The notes below the pieces were generated by a model. It was not told the DNA's origin and made no database searches. It saw only the letters and a program-made list of their open reading frames with translations. The position numbers and the translations under genes were made by a program. From Tetraselmis striata (Eukaryota; Chlorophyta; Chlorodendrophyceae; Chlorodendrales; Chlorodendraceae), in NCBI GenBank assembly GCA_006384855.1, contig VCJN01003059.1, positions 1 to 64,000 of the forward strand: a stretch of 64,000 nucleotides of DNA. Reading direction: 5' to 3'. This document shows, piece after piece, positions 23,752 through 33,761 of the stretch (the first letter of the stretch is position 1; every line of letters starts with the position of its first letter).

Positions 23752-25651
23752 ATGCCGGGAGAGGGATGGATATCGAGTGTGTCGAAGAATGGCGTGTACA
23801 CATGCAAGCACTGCCACGGCATCGTGACGGGCAGTAGTGAAAGGACGGCGCGAGAGCGGCACTTCCGGAAATACCCGAACTGTAGCCACTCGTTGAAGCG
23901 TGCGGCTAAGTTGCACCGCAAGGCCGCCTTATTACAAGCAGCAGCAGCAAGGCGGCAGCAGCAGCAGCAGCGGCGGCAGGGGCGGCAGCAGGAGTAGCTG
24001 CAGCCGTCGGAAACGGCCCGCCGGCGCCGGTCTCGGAGGACGATGTGATGGGTGTGGGGGAGGACCCCGTTGGCGAAGACGGTATGGACATCGACGCGCC
24101 TGCGTGGCCGCCGGCGGACGTGGAAGCTGCCGATGAGGGCGTGATACGGAAAGGCGATCCCGGTGACTTCTACATGAAGGTCACCGCCAAGAAGTTCCGG
24201 GGAGTATGGCACTACGGCGTGATAACCGGCGTCGTTACCGAGTGGGTGTTGGAGGACTACGGCGGGGCGACGCAGTGGCGCGCTGTTTTCGAGGACGGTG
24301 ACATTGTGGACCTTCTGCGTTCAGAGGTGAGTGGGCCCGGCCTGCGTGCTGGTGGCACCACTCAACTGCGGTTGTATGGAATCACACGCACCCGTCTTGT
24401 CGGCGTGGCAGGTTGTGGAGGCTATGGCGGCTGCCCAGGAGCACCCCCCTGTGGATGCGGACGGGGATGCTCGCTTGGTAACCGTCCATGAAGACGATGA
24501 CTTGTCCAGTGAATCACGCACCTTGCCCGGCGTGCGTTCAACACAACCCGGCTGGCGGAGGCCAAGCAAAACACTGGCTGCCATGGCGTGTGCCATGTGC
24601 ATGTGGTCCTGGGCTATGTCAGCATGGTCAACCTCTTCCCCCTCGCGCCGTTCCACCTGTTTTTTTTTGGCTTGGGAAGGGACTTCTGGAGGAAATTTGT
24701 CACCGTGCAGGGCCACATAGGATTCCGAGCTATGAAGCAGGAAGACCGGCGCCAGGCTTTAGTCCCGATACCCAGCAACTTTGGACGCGGGTTGCGCCCT
24801 TCGTTTGCAGTGTCCAAGAAGTCGAAAGATAACCCCCCCCCCCCCCCCCCCTGGGCGTGGGCGTGGGCGTAGGCGTGACGGCATTCCCCTCCATGACTGC
24901 AGGGTCAGGCAAGGTGACGGTGCAGTCCGGCTGGGTCATGGAGGACTGCTTGCACCACATGGAAACGTTTTCCATTCTTAACGCCGGTCCGCTGTTCGAG
25001 GAGGCCCGGGTGAAGGCGATCATGCCCGAGAAGGAGCTCGCGTCCCCAGCGGTGGTGCGTTCGGTGTCGCGACTGGCGGTGCTTGGGCACATGTACAAGC
25101 GCCTGCAAGGAGCTGCGTGGTTCGTCACGCGGTGGGGGTTGCAGAATGTGGTGACGGAGAAGGACGGCCCCGAGCGCAAGGCGCAGGTGGACGCGCTCAC
25201 TAGGGAGGGGAGGACTCGATACCCAGCGCGGCGCCAAGGCGCGGCGGCCGGGGCAGCGCGGCGCCAAGGCGCGGCGGCCGGGGCAGCACGGCGCCAAGGC
25301 GCGGCGGCCGGGGCAGCGCGGCGCCAAGGCGCGGCGGCCGGGGCAGCACGGCGCCAAGGCGCGGCGGCCGGGGCAGCGCGGCGCCAAGGCGCGGCGGCCG
25401 GGGCAGCGCGGCGCCACGGCGCGGCGGCCGGGGCAGCGCGGCGCCAAGGCGCGGCGGCCGGGGCAGCGCGGCGCCAACGCGCGGCGGCCGGGGCAGCGCG
25501 GCGCCAACGCGCGGCGGCCAGGGCAGCGCGGCGCCAACGCGCGGCGGCCGGGGCAGCGCGGCGCCAACGCGAGTGGGATGGGCGGGGCAGCGGTTGCTAC
25601 CGAGTGAGGCGTAGCATCGTTTGCAGTAGCAACGCAGCCTTTCCGGTGTGA
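23752..25651 (+). CDS. Zinc-finger plus Tudor-like protein with repetitive tail, model incomplete
   Basis: 23752-23997 encodes a finger-like CKHCHGIVTG...HFRKYPNCSH (Cx2C...Hx5C). The frame then shifts within a CAG/GCA-rich run (23938-23990) into a stretch ending at 24326. That stretch reads FYMKVTAKKFRGVWHYGVIT...WRAVFEDGDIVDLL, which looks like a Tudor/chromo-like barrel. An 85-bp GT-AG intron (24327-24411) joins in phase to VVEAMAAAQEHPP. Further protein-like sequence follows: FNTTRLAEAKQNTG, FPLAPFHLFFFGLGRDFWRK (24640-24690), then from about 24903 VMEDCLHHMETFSI and LAVLGHMYKRLQGAAWFV. The last part is a 30-bp coding repeat, ending at 25651. It is probably a transposon-derived or domesticated gene. 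The FHLFFFGLGRDFW block faintly recalls tnp2-type transposases, but I do not claim the family. Splicing after 24477 is unresolved. Confidence 0.4.
25229..25575 (+). repeat. 30-bp minisatellite, ~11-12 units, in frame
   Basis: The unit is of the type GCGGCGCCAAGGCGCGGCGG plus CCGGGGCAGC, with a few base changes (A/C in CAAGGC/CAACGC). Thirty bases equal ten codons, so each unit adds RRQGAAAGAA (later RRQRAAAGAA) to the reading frame of the upstream gene without breaking it. It is too short and regular, and has no distinct spacers, to be a CRISPR. Confidence 0.9.
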
Positions 25652-26100
25652 CGCCGCCTTGATGTAACCCATCAGTACGCGCAAAGTGCAAGTGCAAGCT
25701 GCTGATGGCGGGGATCCCGCGGGGGGGGGGGGGGGGGGGGGCGGGGGGGGGCAGCGGCTGTGGGATAGGCGCGGCAGCGGTTGCTACAGAGTGAGGCGTC
25801 GCATCGTTTGCACTAGCAACGCAGCCTTTCCGGTTGCATAGTGTGACGCCGCCTGGATGTAACCCAGCAGTATGCGCAAAGTGCAAGTGCAAGCTGCTGG
25901 TGGCGGGGATCCACGCGAGGTCGCAGGACGGTGCGCGAGGGGGGGGGGGGGGGGGGGGCAGCGGCTGAGGGATAGGCGGGGCAGCGGTTGCTACCGAGTG
26001 AGGCTTAGCATAGTTTGCAATAGCAACGCAGCCTTTCCGGTTGCATAGTGTGACGCCGCATGGATGTAACCCAGCAGTACGCGCAAAGTGCAAGTGTTAC
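25573..26100 (+). repeat. Three tandem copies of a ~190-210-bp repeat, each with a G tract
   Basis: The block GGCAGCGGTTGCTAC, GAGTGAGGC, GCAACGCAGCCTTTCCGG, GATGTAACCCA and CGCAAAGTGCAAGTG recurs at about 25583, 25770 and 25980. The first two copies end with a GGCGGGGATCC segment and a G run (25723-25750, 25940-25958). Spacing between copies varies with G-run length. The first copy overlaps the 3' end of the preceding reading frame, so the repeat was probably born from that gene's 3' region. Confidence 0.75.
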
Positions 26101-26138
26101 ACGCCTGTGTGCCCCACCCAATAACATTGCGCCCGACC

Positions 26139-27040
26139 TCACTGACGGCATGTCTCGCTCTCCTTCATCTCCTGGGCCGTCCGCCGGCTCACCCTGCGCA
26201 CCCTACCAGCGGCGCGTGCCTTCTCGGAAGCCTCACACACGGCGGCGCGAGTCGCGTCGTGGAACGCGTCCCTGACATGGCGGAACTCCGCCCTCACCGC
26301 GGCCGTGGTCGGGCAGGGGACTGCCCGCTGATGGGTCGCCATGCATGGGTACTTGGGGCCGTACAAAGCCGGGGTGCCGTCGCAGCAACACTCCCAGTCC
26401 GTCCGTTGGCCGCAGTACACGCATGACGGGCGTCCGGCCAGGACACGCACATGATAGTGCATGTGGCCGCCTCCCGCCACTGCTCGTAGTGCTCCGGTCA
26501 ACATGGCGACGAGCAAGTCGGCATGTCCCGCAGGTGGCTGCGGGGCGGATGGCGCGAGCGCAGCCTCGCTCGCCTCGACAACCCCCTCAGCCCGATCAGT
26601 CGCCTCGACCACGGCCTCCTCCGCCTCCTGACGCGGCGCATCAGGCGCATCATCGTCGCCGGGCAGGGCGTCCCCCCCCCCGCAACGGCGCCGTCGGCGG
26701 TGGCCGACGCCGTCGTGGCGGGGTGTTGTGAGGAGGTGGCCCTAGACATAGGTGGGGCCGGCACCGCCATGTGTTGCTCCAAATGCGGTGCACCGTCATG
26801 TATCCTGACGCGACAGCTCCGTCGCACCAGTACCGGCGCCGGCACCCCACGCATGCTGCGCTTACCACCAACCGGCATATTTCCTTTGGGAGGCGGTTCA
26901 TCCGCGTCGGAGGTGAGCGGCGGTGCCGGTGTGGGTGTGGATACTGCCCGGCCATTAGGGCTCCCGCCGCCTGCCGCTCCGCCGACCCACGCCGCGGCGT
27001 GTGCTGCGCCCCGCATAGTCGCCTCGAATATATTAAACAT
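26139..27040 (-). pseudogene. Cys-rich, piggyBac-like C-terminal remnant; frame change at G/C tract
   Basis: On the minus strand a frame opens with MFNIFEATMRGAAHAAAWVG (27040) and runs through GKRSMRGVPAPVLVRRSCRV. At the plus-strand C run 26672-26681 it must change frame to continue as DALPGDDDAPDAPRQEAEEA and then LLVAMLTGALRAVAGGG. The end has HVRVLAGRPSCVYCGQRT, then DWECCCDG...YPCMATHQR, a Cys/His cluster like the C-terminal finger of piggyBac-derived transposases. Its last codons lie near 26139. The DDE core is not visible. The frame change falls exactly at a homopolymer, so it may be replication slippage or a sequencing error in an otherwise whole ~300-residue protein. Confidence 0.35.
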
Positions 27041-27095
27041 GACGCGGGGACGGGGGGGGGGGGGGGGGGGGGGGGGGGGGATTCGTGCGTTTCGT

Positions 27096-27398
27096 ATGTC
27101 GGCGGAACGGCGTGCGAAGCTGCGGCCGGCGAAGGTGGTGGAAGTAAGCGTGGCGGCGTCGGCGGCGTATTACCGTGCGTGCATGCGTGCGCAACCCCGC
27201 GGCAGCAAGCGCCGGACTCGGCGTGTGCCGGCGGCAGAGCTGCGAAGCCATGGACACGGTACGGGATGCCAAGTCTGGCTAAGCAACTGCCGAGGCTGGC
27301 GGCTTAACCCCCATGTCCGGCGGTTGAGGGACGGAAAGTGCGTAGAAGCTGATCGGCAAAGCGGGCATATAAGCCTCGCTGTGCTAGGTTCCTATTAA
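27096..27398 (+). CDS. Small basic ORF, unknown
   Basis: An open frame beginning MSAERRAKLRPAKVVEVSVA, rich in Arg/Ala, ends at 27398. It starts immediately after a G tract (27053-27080) and diverges from the Cys-rich gene on the other strand. There is no recognised domain. It could be a spurious frame in GC-rich DNA. Confidence 0.2.
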   Translation: MSAERRAKLRPAKVVEVSVAASAAYYRACMRAQPRGSKRRTRRVPAAELRSHGHGTGCQVWLSNCRGWRLNPHVRRLRDGKCVEADRQSGHISLAVLGSY

Positions 27399-27525
27399 GT
27401 AATGGCGGTTTGTGCTAAGTAATTCGTAGGGGTGGACCATGCAGCGCAGGTAGGGGGCGGTATAAATGAGGCCGGGCAAATATACTGCTCCACGAAACGA
27501 CACTGTCGCACGTGTAGTTGAATAG

Positions 27526-27558
<33 letters not shown>

Positions 27559-27775
27559 ACCCCACCCCCCGCCGGGTCGGCCCGCCGACCCGCCACGGCA
27601 TGTAATATCTATCATGCATCGCCGGGGTAAGTGTGAGTGGATGCCCCGCCGCCACATCCCCCCCCCACCCCCCACCCCCCATTTACACTTGTGCACTCAT
27701 CATTAAGTTTGGGCTGGTTTCGGAGCAGTACATGTTCGTATGTATATACATACAATGGAACGTAGGACCTGCGCG
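27399..27775. other. Intergenic with long C tract
   Basis: Contains a ~28-nt C tract (27527-27558, lightly interrupted) and a second C-rich stretch (27659-27680). No gene is seen. Confidence 0.5.
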
Positions 27776-29155
27776 GAAAGAGGCGGGGCTGGCGGAGTGC
27801 GTTGGGGGTGCGTAGAGTAGCGTGTTGGTGAGATTCGGGGTGCATCGGACGCCGGATGCCCATCCACCCAGCGTAAAAGACGCGTACGTAATATTCACAC
27901 TATATATATTCACACGCAAATGTGTGAAAACCGGACATTCCGTGCCGGATGGGTGGGAATACGGCGTCCGATGCATCCAAAACCCCAGCAACACGCTATT
28001 CTATGCACCGCCAATGCACTCCGCCAGCACCGCCTCATTCTCTGTCGATTTCGAAAACGCCTTCACATTATCCACCGCTAATTGCAATTGCCACCGTGTA
28101 ATATTGTCACGATGTGCGCACACAACAACACTTACTACCGGTTCCGACGCGGATGGAGGCGGGGCTGGCGGAGTGCGTTGGGGGTGCGTAGAGTAGCGTG
28201 CTGCAAATAATTGGGGTGCATCGGACGCTGGATGCCCATCCACCCGGCGTAAAAGACGCGTACGTAATATTCACACTATATTAACACACAAATGTGTGAA
28301 AACCGGACATTCCGTGCCGGATGGGTGGGAATACGGCGTCCGATGCAGCCAAAACCCCAGCAACACGCTATTCTATGCACCGCCAATGCACTCCGCCAGC
28401 ACCGCCTCATTCTCTGTCGATTTCGAAAACGCCTTCACATTATCCACCGCTAATAATTGCAATTGCCACCGTGTAATGTTGTCACGATGTGCGCACACAA
28501 CAACACTTACTACCGGTTCCGACGCGGATGGAGGCGGGGCTTGCGGAGTGCGTTGGGGGTGCGTAGAGTAGCGTGCTGCAAATAATTGGGGTGCATCGGA
28601 CGCCAAATGCCCATCCACCCGGCGTAAAAGACGCGTACGTAATATTCACACTATATTAACACACAAATGTGTGAAAACCGGACATTCCGTGCCGGATGGG
28701 TGGGAATACGGCGTCTGATGCAGCCAAAACCCCAGCAACACGCTATTCTATGCACCGCCAATGCACTCCGCCAGCACCGCCTCATTCTCTGTCGATTTCG
28801 AAAACGCCTTCACATTATCCACCGCTAATAATTGCAATTGCCACCGTGTAATGTTGTCACGATGTGCGCACACAACAACACTTACTACCGGTTCCGACGC
28901 GGATGGAGGCGGGGCTTGCGGAGTGCATTGGCGGTGCGTAGAGTAGCGTGCTGTAAATACTTGGGGTGCATCGGACGCCGGATGCCCATCCACCCGGCGT
29001 AAAAGACGCGTAATATTCACACTATATTAACACACAAATGTGTGAAAACCGGACATTCCGTGCCGGATGGATGGGAATACGGCGTCTGATGCAGCCAAAA
29101 CCCCAGGAACACGCTATTCTATGCACCGCCAATGCACTCCATCCGCAACCCCCGC
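27776..29155. repeat. Tandem array of ~375-bp foldback units
   Basis: GCGTAAAAGACGCG recurs at 27871, 28247, 28622 and 28997, a period of 375-376 bp. Each unit has two inverted arms of about 85-90 bp. The left arm runs from GAGGCGGGGCTGGCGGAGTG through TGCATCGGACGCCGG to CCATCCACCC. The right arm, read on the other strand, has GAGGCGGTGCTGGCGGAGTG, TGCATCGGACGCCGT and CCCACCCATCC. A ~70-bp AT-richer centre separates the arms (27872-27942 in unit 1), and ~115 bp of unrelated sequence (from TCTCTGTCGATTTCG) links units. There are three full units plus a fourth that loses similarity near 29140. There is no coding capacity. It is probably a non-autonomous foldback/MITE element that became tandemly amplified. 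Confidence 0.8.
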
Positions 29156-29286
29156 CTCATTCCCAGTCGTACGTGCTTGTGCACACGCACGGAATGCTTG
29201 CATTGCTCCGAAACCACTGTCACATACCCCGCTCATTGGGTACCGATTGCGGCGCATGCACTGCTAGATATTTGTTTACATAAACC

Positions 29287-29318
<32 letters not shown>

Positions 29319-29970
29319 GTCCCGCTACTCACCATGCATTGGATTAGATAGGGCGACGATTGCAAATAAGACGAGGAGGCGCGAATGAACTGCTCCGAAA
29401 CCACGCGATGTGCCCGGTGACCTCCATATCCAGCACCTCCACCGATGCAAGTAATAAGGACAGGACCCCCCCCCCCCCCCCCCCCCGCCCCCCCCCCCCC
29501 CCCCCCACCCGCCAAAGTGGAGGAAGTGTAGGAGTACAACCGGAGCATGACGTGATCCATTGTCGCTTATTTACAAGCACGGGCGGTGCTGCCAGACCCG
29601 ATCGTCTACGGCCGATATAATATCCACACTATATTAACATCGGTGCACACCGCCGCACACCGCCGCACAACGCTGCGCGCGCACATTCGTCGCGCACATC
29701 TACGCGCGCCCTACCGCACATATTATCCCGGATTCACTCGGTGAAACCGCGTATTCATTACGCCGTGCTACTTCAACAATAAACATTGCGAAATTACACC
29801 GACACAATGCCGCACCGACTAGCTCTTGACAATACGTGCATATAAATAGTAGTGGGGCGCTGCTCCTCGCCTCCGATGTGTCGTTGACTGCTGCGGAAGG
29901 CGGTCGTCGACTGGGTGTTAGTTTCTCCACCTCGCCCCCCCCCCCCCCCCCCTTCACCGCTCACAGCGCC
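29156..29970. other. Intergenic, G and C tracts
   Basis: Holds a G tract (29287-29312) and C tracts (29465-29486, 29490-29506, 29936-29952). A line near 29620 (ATAATATCCACACTATATTA) echoes the centre of the foldback units. No gene is seen. Confidence 0.45.
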
Positions 29971-30257
29971 ATGGCAGACCTCGCCCCCCCGGGCAAAAGT
30001 GGGCGGCGAGCCTTGTTGTCTCGCGTGTCCGCGCCGCCGGCATCGAGGAGGACGAGAAAGACATGAGGAAACGCGTGACAAGGGGGGCGCAAAAAAACAC
30101 TCCATCCTCCACATTAGCACGCACCCACTCGTGGCTAACTTGTGCCGCGCGCAGGTTCGTCCGGGAGCGCCGTAAGGCCCACCTCAACGCCAAGGCTTCC
30201 ACAGTGCCAGCGGCGCAACTCGTGGTGGCCGAGGAGGCCGCATCCTCAGCCGCTTAA
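29971..30257 (+). CDS. Possible short basic protein, two exon-like pieces
   Basis: MADLAPPGKSGRRALLSRVS opens at 29971. A nearby frame gives GIEEDEKDMRKR at about 30040-30075, and RRFVRERRKAHLNAKA at about 30150-30198 ends at a stop at 30257. Acidic then strongly basic character recalls a DNA-binding basic region, but no leucine zipper follows. The join between pieces is not established. Confidence 0.2.
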
Positions 30258-30275
30258 AGGCGAAACGATTGTGGC

Positions 30276-30557
30276 TTGTTGTGGGCGTCTGGGCACAGGG
30301 GGCGTCCCGACGCCAAGGTAAGGAAGCTCATGGCGGCGTCGTCGACGGCACAGCCTCCCGGGGTGGTGAAGACACTGACGGATGACAAGAAGCGGAAGAG
30401 GCCAGTGAAGAAACGCCGAGGTAAGAAACTGACGGTCGCGGAGTCGGAGGCGGAGTCGGAGGCGCAGGCGGAGGCGGAGGCGGAGGCGGAGGCGGAGGCA
30501 GCGAGATCGTCGAAGCGGAGGGTCCCCCGGGCACGCAAGAACAAGAACAAGCAGTAG
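30276..30557 (+). CDS. Lys/Arg-rich protein with Glu-Ala repeats, unknown
   Basis: A 93-codon frame. It has a basic, nuclear-localisation-like KKRKRPVKKRRGKK, then a repetitive ESEAESEAQAEAEAEAEAEA encoded by a GGAGGC hexamer run (30442-30500), and a basic C-terminus RRVPRARKNKNKQ. Composition suggests a nucleic-acid-binding or nuclear protein. There is no recognised domain, and the start may be internal to a larger gene. Confidence 0.3.
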   Translation: MLWASGHRGRPDAKVRKLMAASSTAQPPGVVKTLTDDKKRKRPVKKRRGKKLTVAESEAESEAQAEAEAEAEAEAARSSKRRVPRARKNKNKQ

Positions 30558-31839
30558 CCCCCGCCCCCTTACCCCCCTCCCCTCACTCCCCCGGCGGGAG
30601 CGGCGGGCGGCGGGGGGGGGGGGGGGGGGGGGGGGTCGGGGGGACCACGCCCGCCCGCCTCCCCCCCCCCCCGCCGGGCCACATGCCCCGATGGCAGCTG
30701 TCGCGAATATTGTAATTCAAACATTCTTCGGCAAACCGCTGCCTGCCCCCGCCCTCCCCCTCGCGAATATTTATGTAACGTGAGCACTCTTTGGCAAAAC
30801 ATGGCAGCCAAGCCGCCCATCTGATGACCTTTGATCGGACGGCTGACAGGCCCGTTCAGCAGTACTAGCTATAATGTACACAAAATTCCCCACTTTGGCC
30901 GAATAGTACGGCTGCTATTTTCGCTCCCATGTACTAATATCTAATAGTCGTAGTTATCCACAGGACGACTCGTCATCGCGCCCGGGTTCGTACTAGATAC
31001 CCGGTACCGTCTTAATAAATATATCGCGTACTACCCGGTACTACACGGACAACCTTGTACCTTATACGTCAGTGCCATGTAACACCCCACCGCCCTAGTA
31101 CGACTACCAGAATGATTACAAAAAGGATTTATCGCCCGCCGGCAATAACGCCGGATGTACTCGCACGTAACTGGATGGACATGCCGCCACCAGCAGCAGC
31201 CTTCACGGATAAATAATAGTCGCTAGTAGTAGTGCTTCGTCACCCGTATGTCACATCTGAATCTCACAGTGCGGGACGGCTGCGGCAGCAGCCGCGAAAA
31301 CTTCAAAACCACGCGCCCGGGGGGTGAGGCGGTGGCGCCACGAACCACGTTTGCAAAGGACGCCACCACCGACTCTCGTAAGGGCAGCAAGGCTGAAAGC
31401 TAAAGCCCCCACCGTCGTCGCAGCCGAATGATGGTCTGCTCCGCGGTGCCGACCCGAGGCAGCTGCGTTCCGGGGACACGCCTCCGGGCGCGCCTTCAAG
31501 GCCACGGTGCACTGGCGTCGTCGGCATGAGCGGGACTCCCTCATCACTGACGCTCGTGCGCGAGCCATCATCCTCTCCTTGCCTTCGCCAGGGTCAACCT
31601 CCCGGCTCTACTATGTTCCTCCACATCACGGGTCGAGAGCGACTCCCCCTTTCTGGCGCGGCCACCCCGGAATGCCGCGCTAACCCTCTTCGCATGTCGG
31701 CCGCGCAGCGGGCTCTCAAAGACGGCCAGACGAGCCGGGTACTCGCGTGACGCCCGCTACGAGGTCAGCAGCGGCTACAATTTTCTGCCATCATGGCATC
31801 ATCTTCGTGTTGCACCAAGTCATGTCGTCACCATCCAGC
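30558..31839. other. Intergenic; G tracts and one short match to the gag-like end
   Basis: G tract at 30611-30634 and C run at 30661-30672. TAGTCGCTA is at 31217. On the minus strand 31249-31270 repeats the 22-bp end of the gag-like frame at 23161-23182 (CACTGTGAGATTCAGATG core), pointing to another inverted scrap of that element. No intact gene is seen. Confidence 0.45.
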
Positions 31840-33219
31840 GAGCACCACCCTCAAGCCCGGCAGCAGCGTGCGGCGCGTTCCGACGCGTCCGGCGCACTAC
31901 GAAGACACCTGCCTACTTCATCGCCGACGCCGAAGCAAAGGCCCCTCGGAGCGAGCTCATGCATGCGAGGCAGCATCGAGGCCTGCTACGGCACGGACGG
32001 CTAAGGCGCCAACGTGCTCGACCTGCTGACCACTTCGCTCACGGCCATCACCTACTCCAACTACGAAGGCAAGATTCGTCTGTTCGCCGAGTTTTGCATC
32101 GACGAAGAAGGCATCTCCCCCCTGGAGGCATGGACTGCACCGACGAGTTTACCTGCGTACGCTACCTCGCCCGGACCGCATCAGAGCGCGGCACCATCGG
32201 CGCCGGCTCTCTGCAACCTTACCTCTCGGGCATCGACACCTTACTGCGTCACACCGGTTGCTATGACGCCCCGGCCACAGGCCCGGCCATCGGCGACGAG
32301 AAGCGCGCGCTTGAAATCCGTCAGCTCAAGACTAGCGAGGAGCCGCGGCGCCCCCCCTGCGGCTCTGCCATGCGACGTCATTATCGACCTCCTCGACGAC
32401 CTTGCTACCCTCCCCGTGGCGACCCCCGGCTTCGGTGCCATCCTCCGCGAGGGCGCCGCAGTATGTTCAACATTTATGTTTTACTCCCGTGGCGGGTCTA
32501 GCGTCTCCTGCCGACTCCATGACATGGCCGTGGACACCCACAACATCACCCTCTTCGCCAACCGCGAGAAGGGAGGACATCGCAAGCGTCGAGACGGGTT
32601 TAAGGCCCTACCTCAAGTATCTACCACCACCGTGCCCGCGTGTACAACCCTTCTCCGCCGCTTAGTCACTTACCGCGACGATGCGTTCCGGGAAGCCCCC
32701 TCCCCTAAGCAACCTAACCGATTCTGGGCGGTCCCCGGCGAAATGGCCACCCCCCCCCCCTTACGTGGAACGCCTCCACCCTCGGCGACTCGCTTAAACG
32801 GGCCGTCGCCTGCATCAATCAAGCCCCCCCCCCCCCCCCCCCCCCCCCCCGAAGGGTTCGTGTGGACCTCGCACTCATCCATAAGGAAGGGCGCGGCGTC
32901 TAGCGCAAACACAACATATACGTGCCCATGGACAAAATCCGCCGCAAAGGTCGGTTGGGCCCGCAATTATATATATTATGCAGTACTCAACGACTACATT
33001 GGCCCGACCACGCTTCCTACCCGCGCCGCCTTGCTTCTATTCGGCTGCCTCTCCCCCTTGGGGTCCTTCGCAGCCTGCTCGACAGCGTTCCCGCTTCACC
33101 GGGAGGGCCCCGCCCCCTCCAGAGTCATGAAGACGGAGGTGGCTAATCCTCCCTACCTACCTCCCTTGAAATGTTTAAAGCTGTGTTCTTGTGGTTTCCT
33201 TTTCCCTCCCTTCACCTAG
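31840..33219 (+). pseudogene. Tyrosine recombinase of a DIRS/PAT-like element, frameshifted
   Basis: Starts near YEDTCLLHRRRRSK and continues LTAITYSNYEGKIRLFAEFC (about 32037-32095), typical of the SAM-like N-terminal domain of phage-integrase-type recombinases. The next part, FTCVRYLARTASERGTIGAG and YLSGIDTLLRHTGCYDAPA, lies in another frame (32140-32280). The first frame resumes with VIIDLLDDLATLPVATPGFG and FYSRGGSSVSCRLHDMAVD. A C tract (32825-32850) interrupts it before the catalytic-box-like TSHSSIRKGAASSA, whose H-x-x-R is at 32868-32905. It ends inside the terminal module. Frame changes near 32130 and 32345 make it inactive as read. A related inverted copy is at 43076-43976. Confidence 0.6.
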
Positions 33220-33576
33220 GGTATGCGGGGGTCGATATCAGCGGCCCGCAGTCTCGACGCCACACGAGTAATCGACCACGAGCAGGCCTTGTGCATATCG
33301 GTACTGAGAAGCCGATGTACGGCACTTTGCCGTACACGGCACTTTGCCATACACGGCGAAAACAGCGGTCAGCACCCCCGTACCCATCAAATCTTATAAA
33401 GCCATCATCGTCCGCTAGACTGGACCACTCTTTTAGTTCTGTGCTCGCCTCCTTATTCCCGCACAACCCTCCCTCCCCCCCTGGTTGTGGCTCTTTGCCG
33501 CAAGTACCCCGCCCTTTCCGTGTAACTAAGCCTGGGCACTTTTCGGCTAATCCTCCCTGCCTACCTCCCTTGAAAT
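33141..33576 (+). repeat. 3' terminal module with flanking 32-bp direct repeats
   Basis: A 32-bp sequence (GGCTAATCCTCCCT, then CTACCTCCCTTGAAAT) occurs at 33141-33172 and again, with one mismatch, at 33545-33576. It encloses the ~300-bp module shared with 21830-22105 and 42770-43050. A repeat-module-repeat arrangement just after a tyrosine recombinase is like the split direct repeats of PAT/Ngaro-type DIRS elements. Confidence 0.6.
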
Positions 33577-33761
33577 TGACAGAGCCCTATCTGTTGTTAA
33601 ACGTTATACATACTCATCCCCCCGACCCCCGGCTTCTGGCTGTGGCATGGCCGGTGGGAGTTCAACACCGTGGGGTGTCCTCCGGCCCCTCCATGCCCTT
33701 CGGCTAGGGCGTCTGCCTTGGGGTTCGCGGTTCCGACGGGGGCGGTGATGGTGATGGGCGC

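Noticed and set aside
25229-25575. Possible CRISPR array (30-bp repeats)
   Set aside because: There are no distinct spacers. Units abut directly and stay in a reading frame, and the genome is eukaryotic.
30040-30200. bZIP-like basic region (DEKDMRKR, RRFVRERRKAHLNAKA)
   Set aside because: The invariant N-x-x-x-R pattern and a leucine zipper are absent, and the exon join is unproven.
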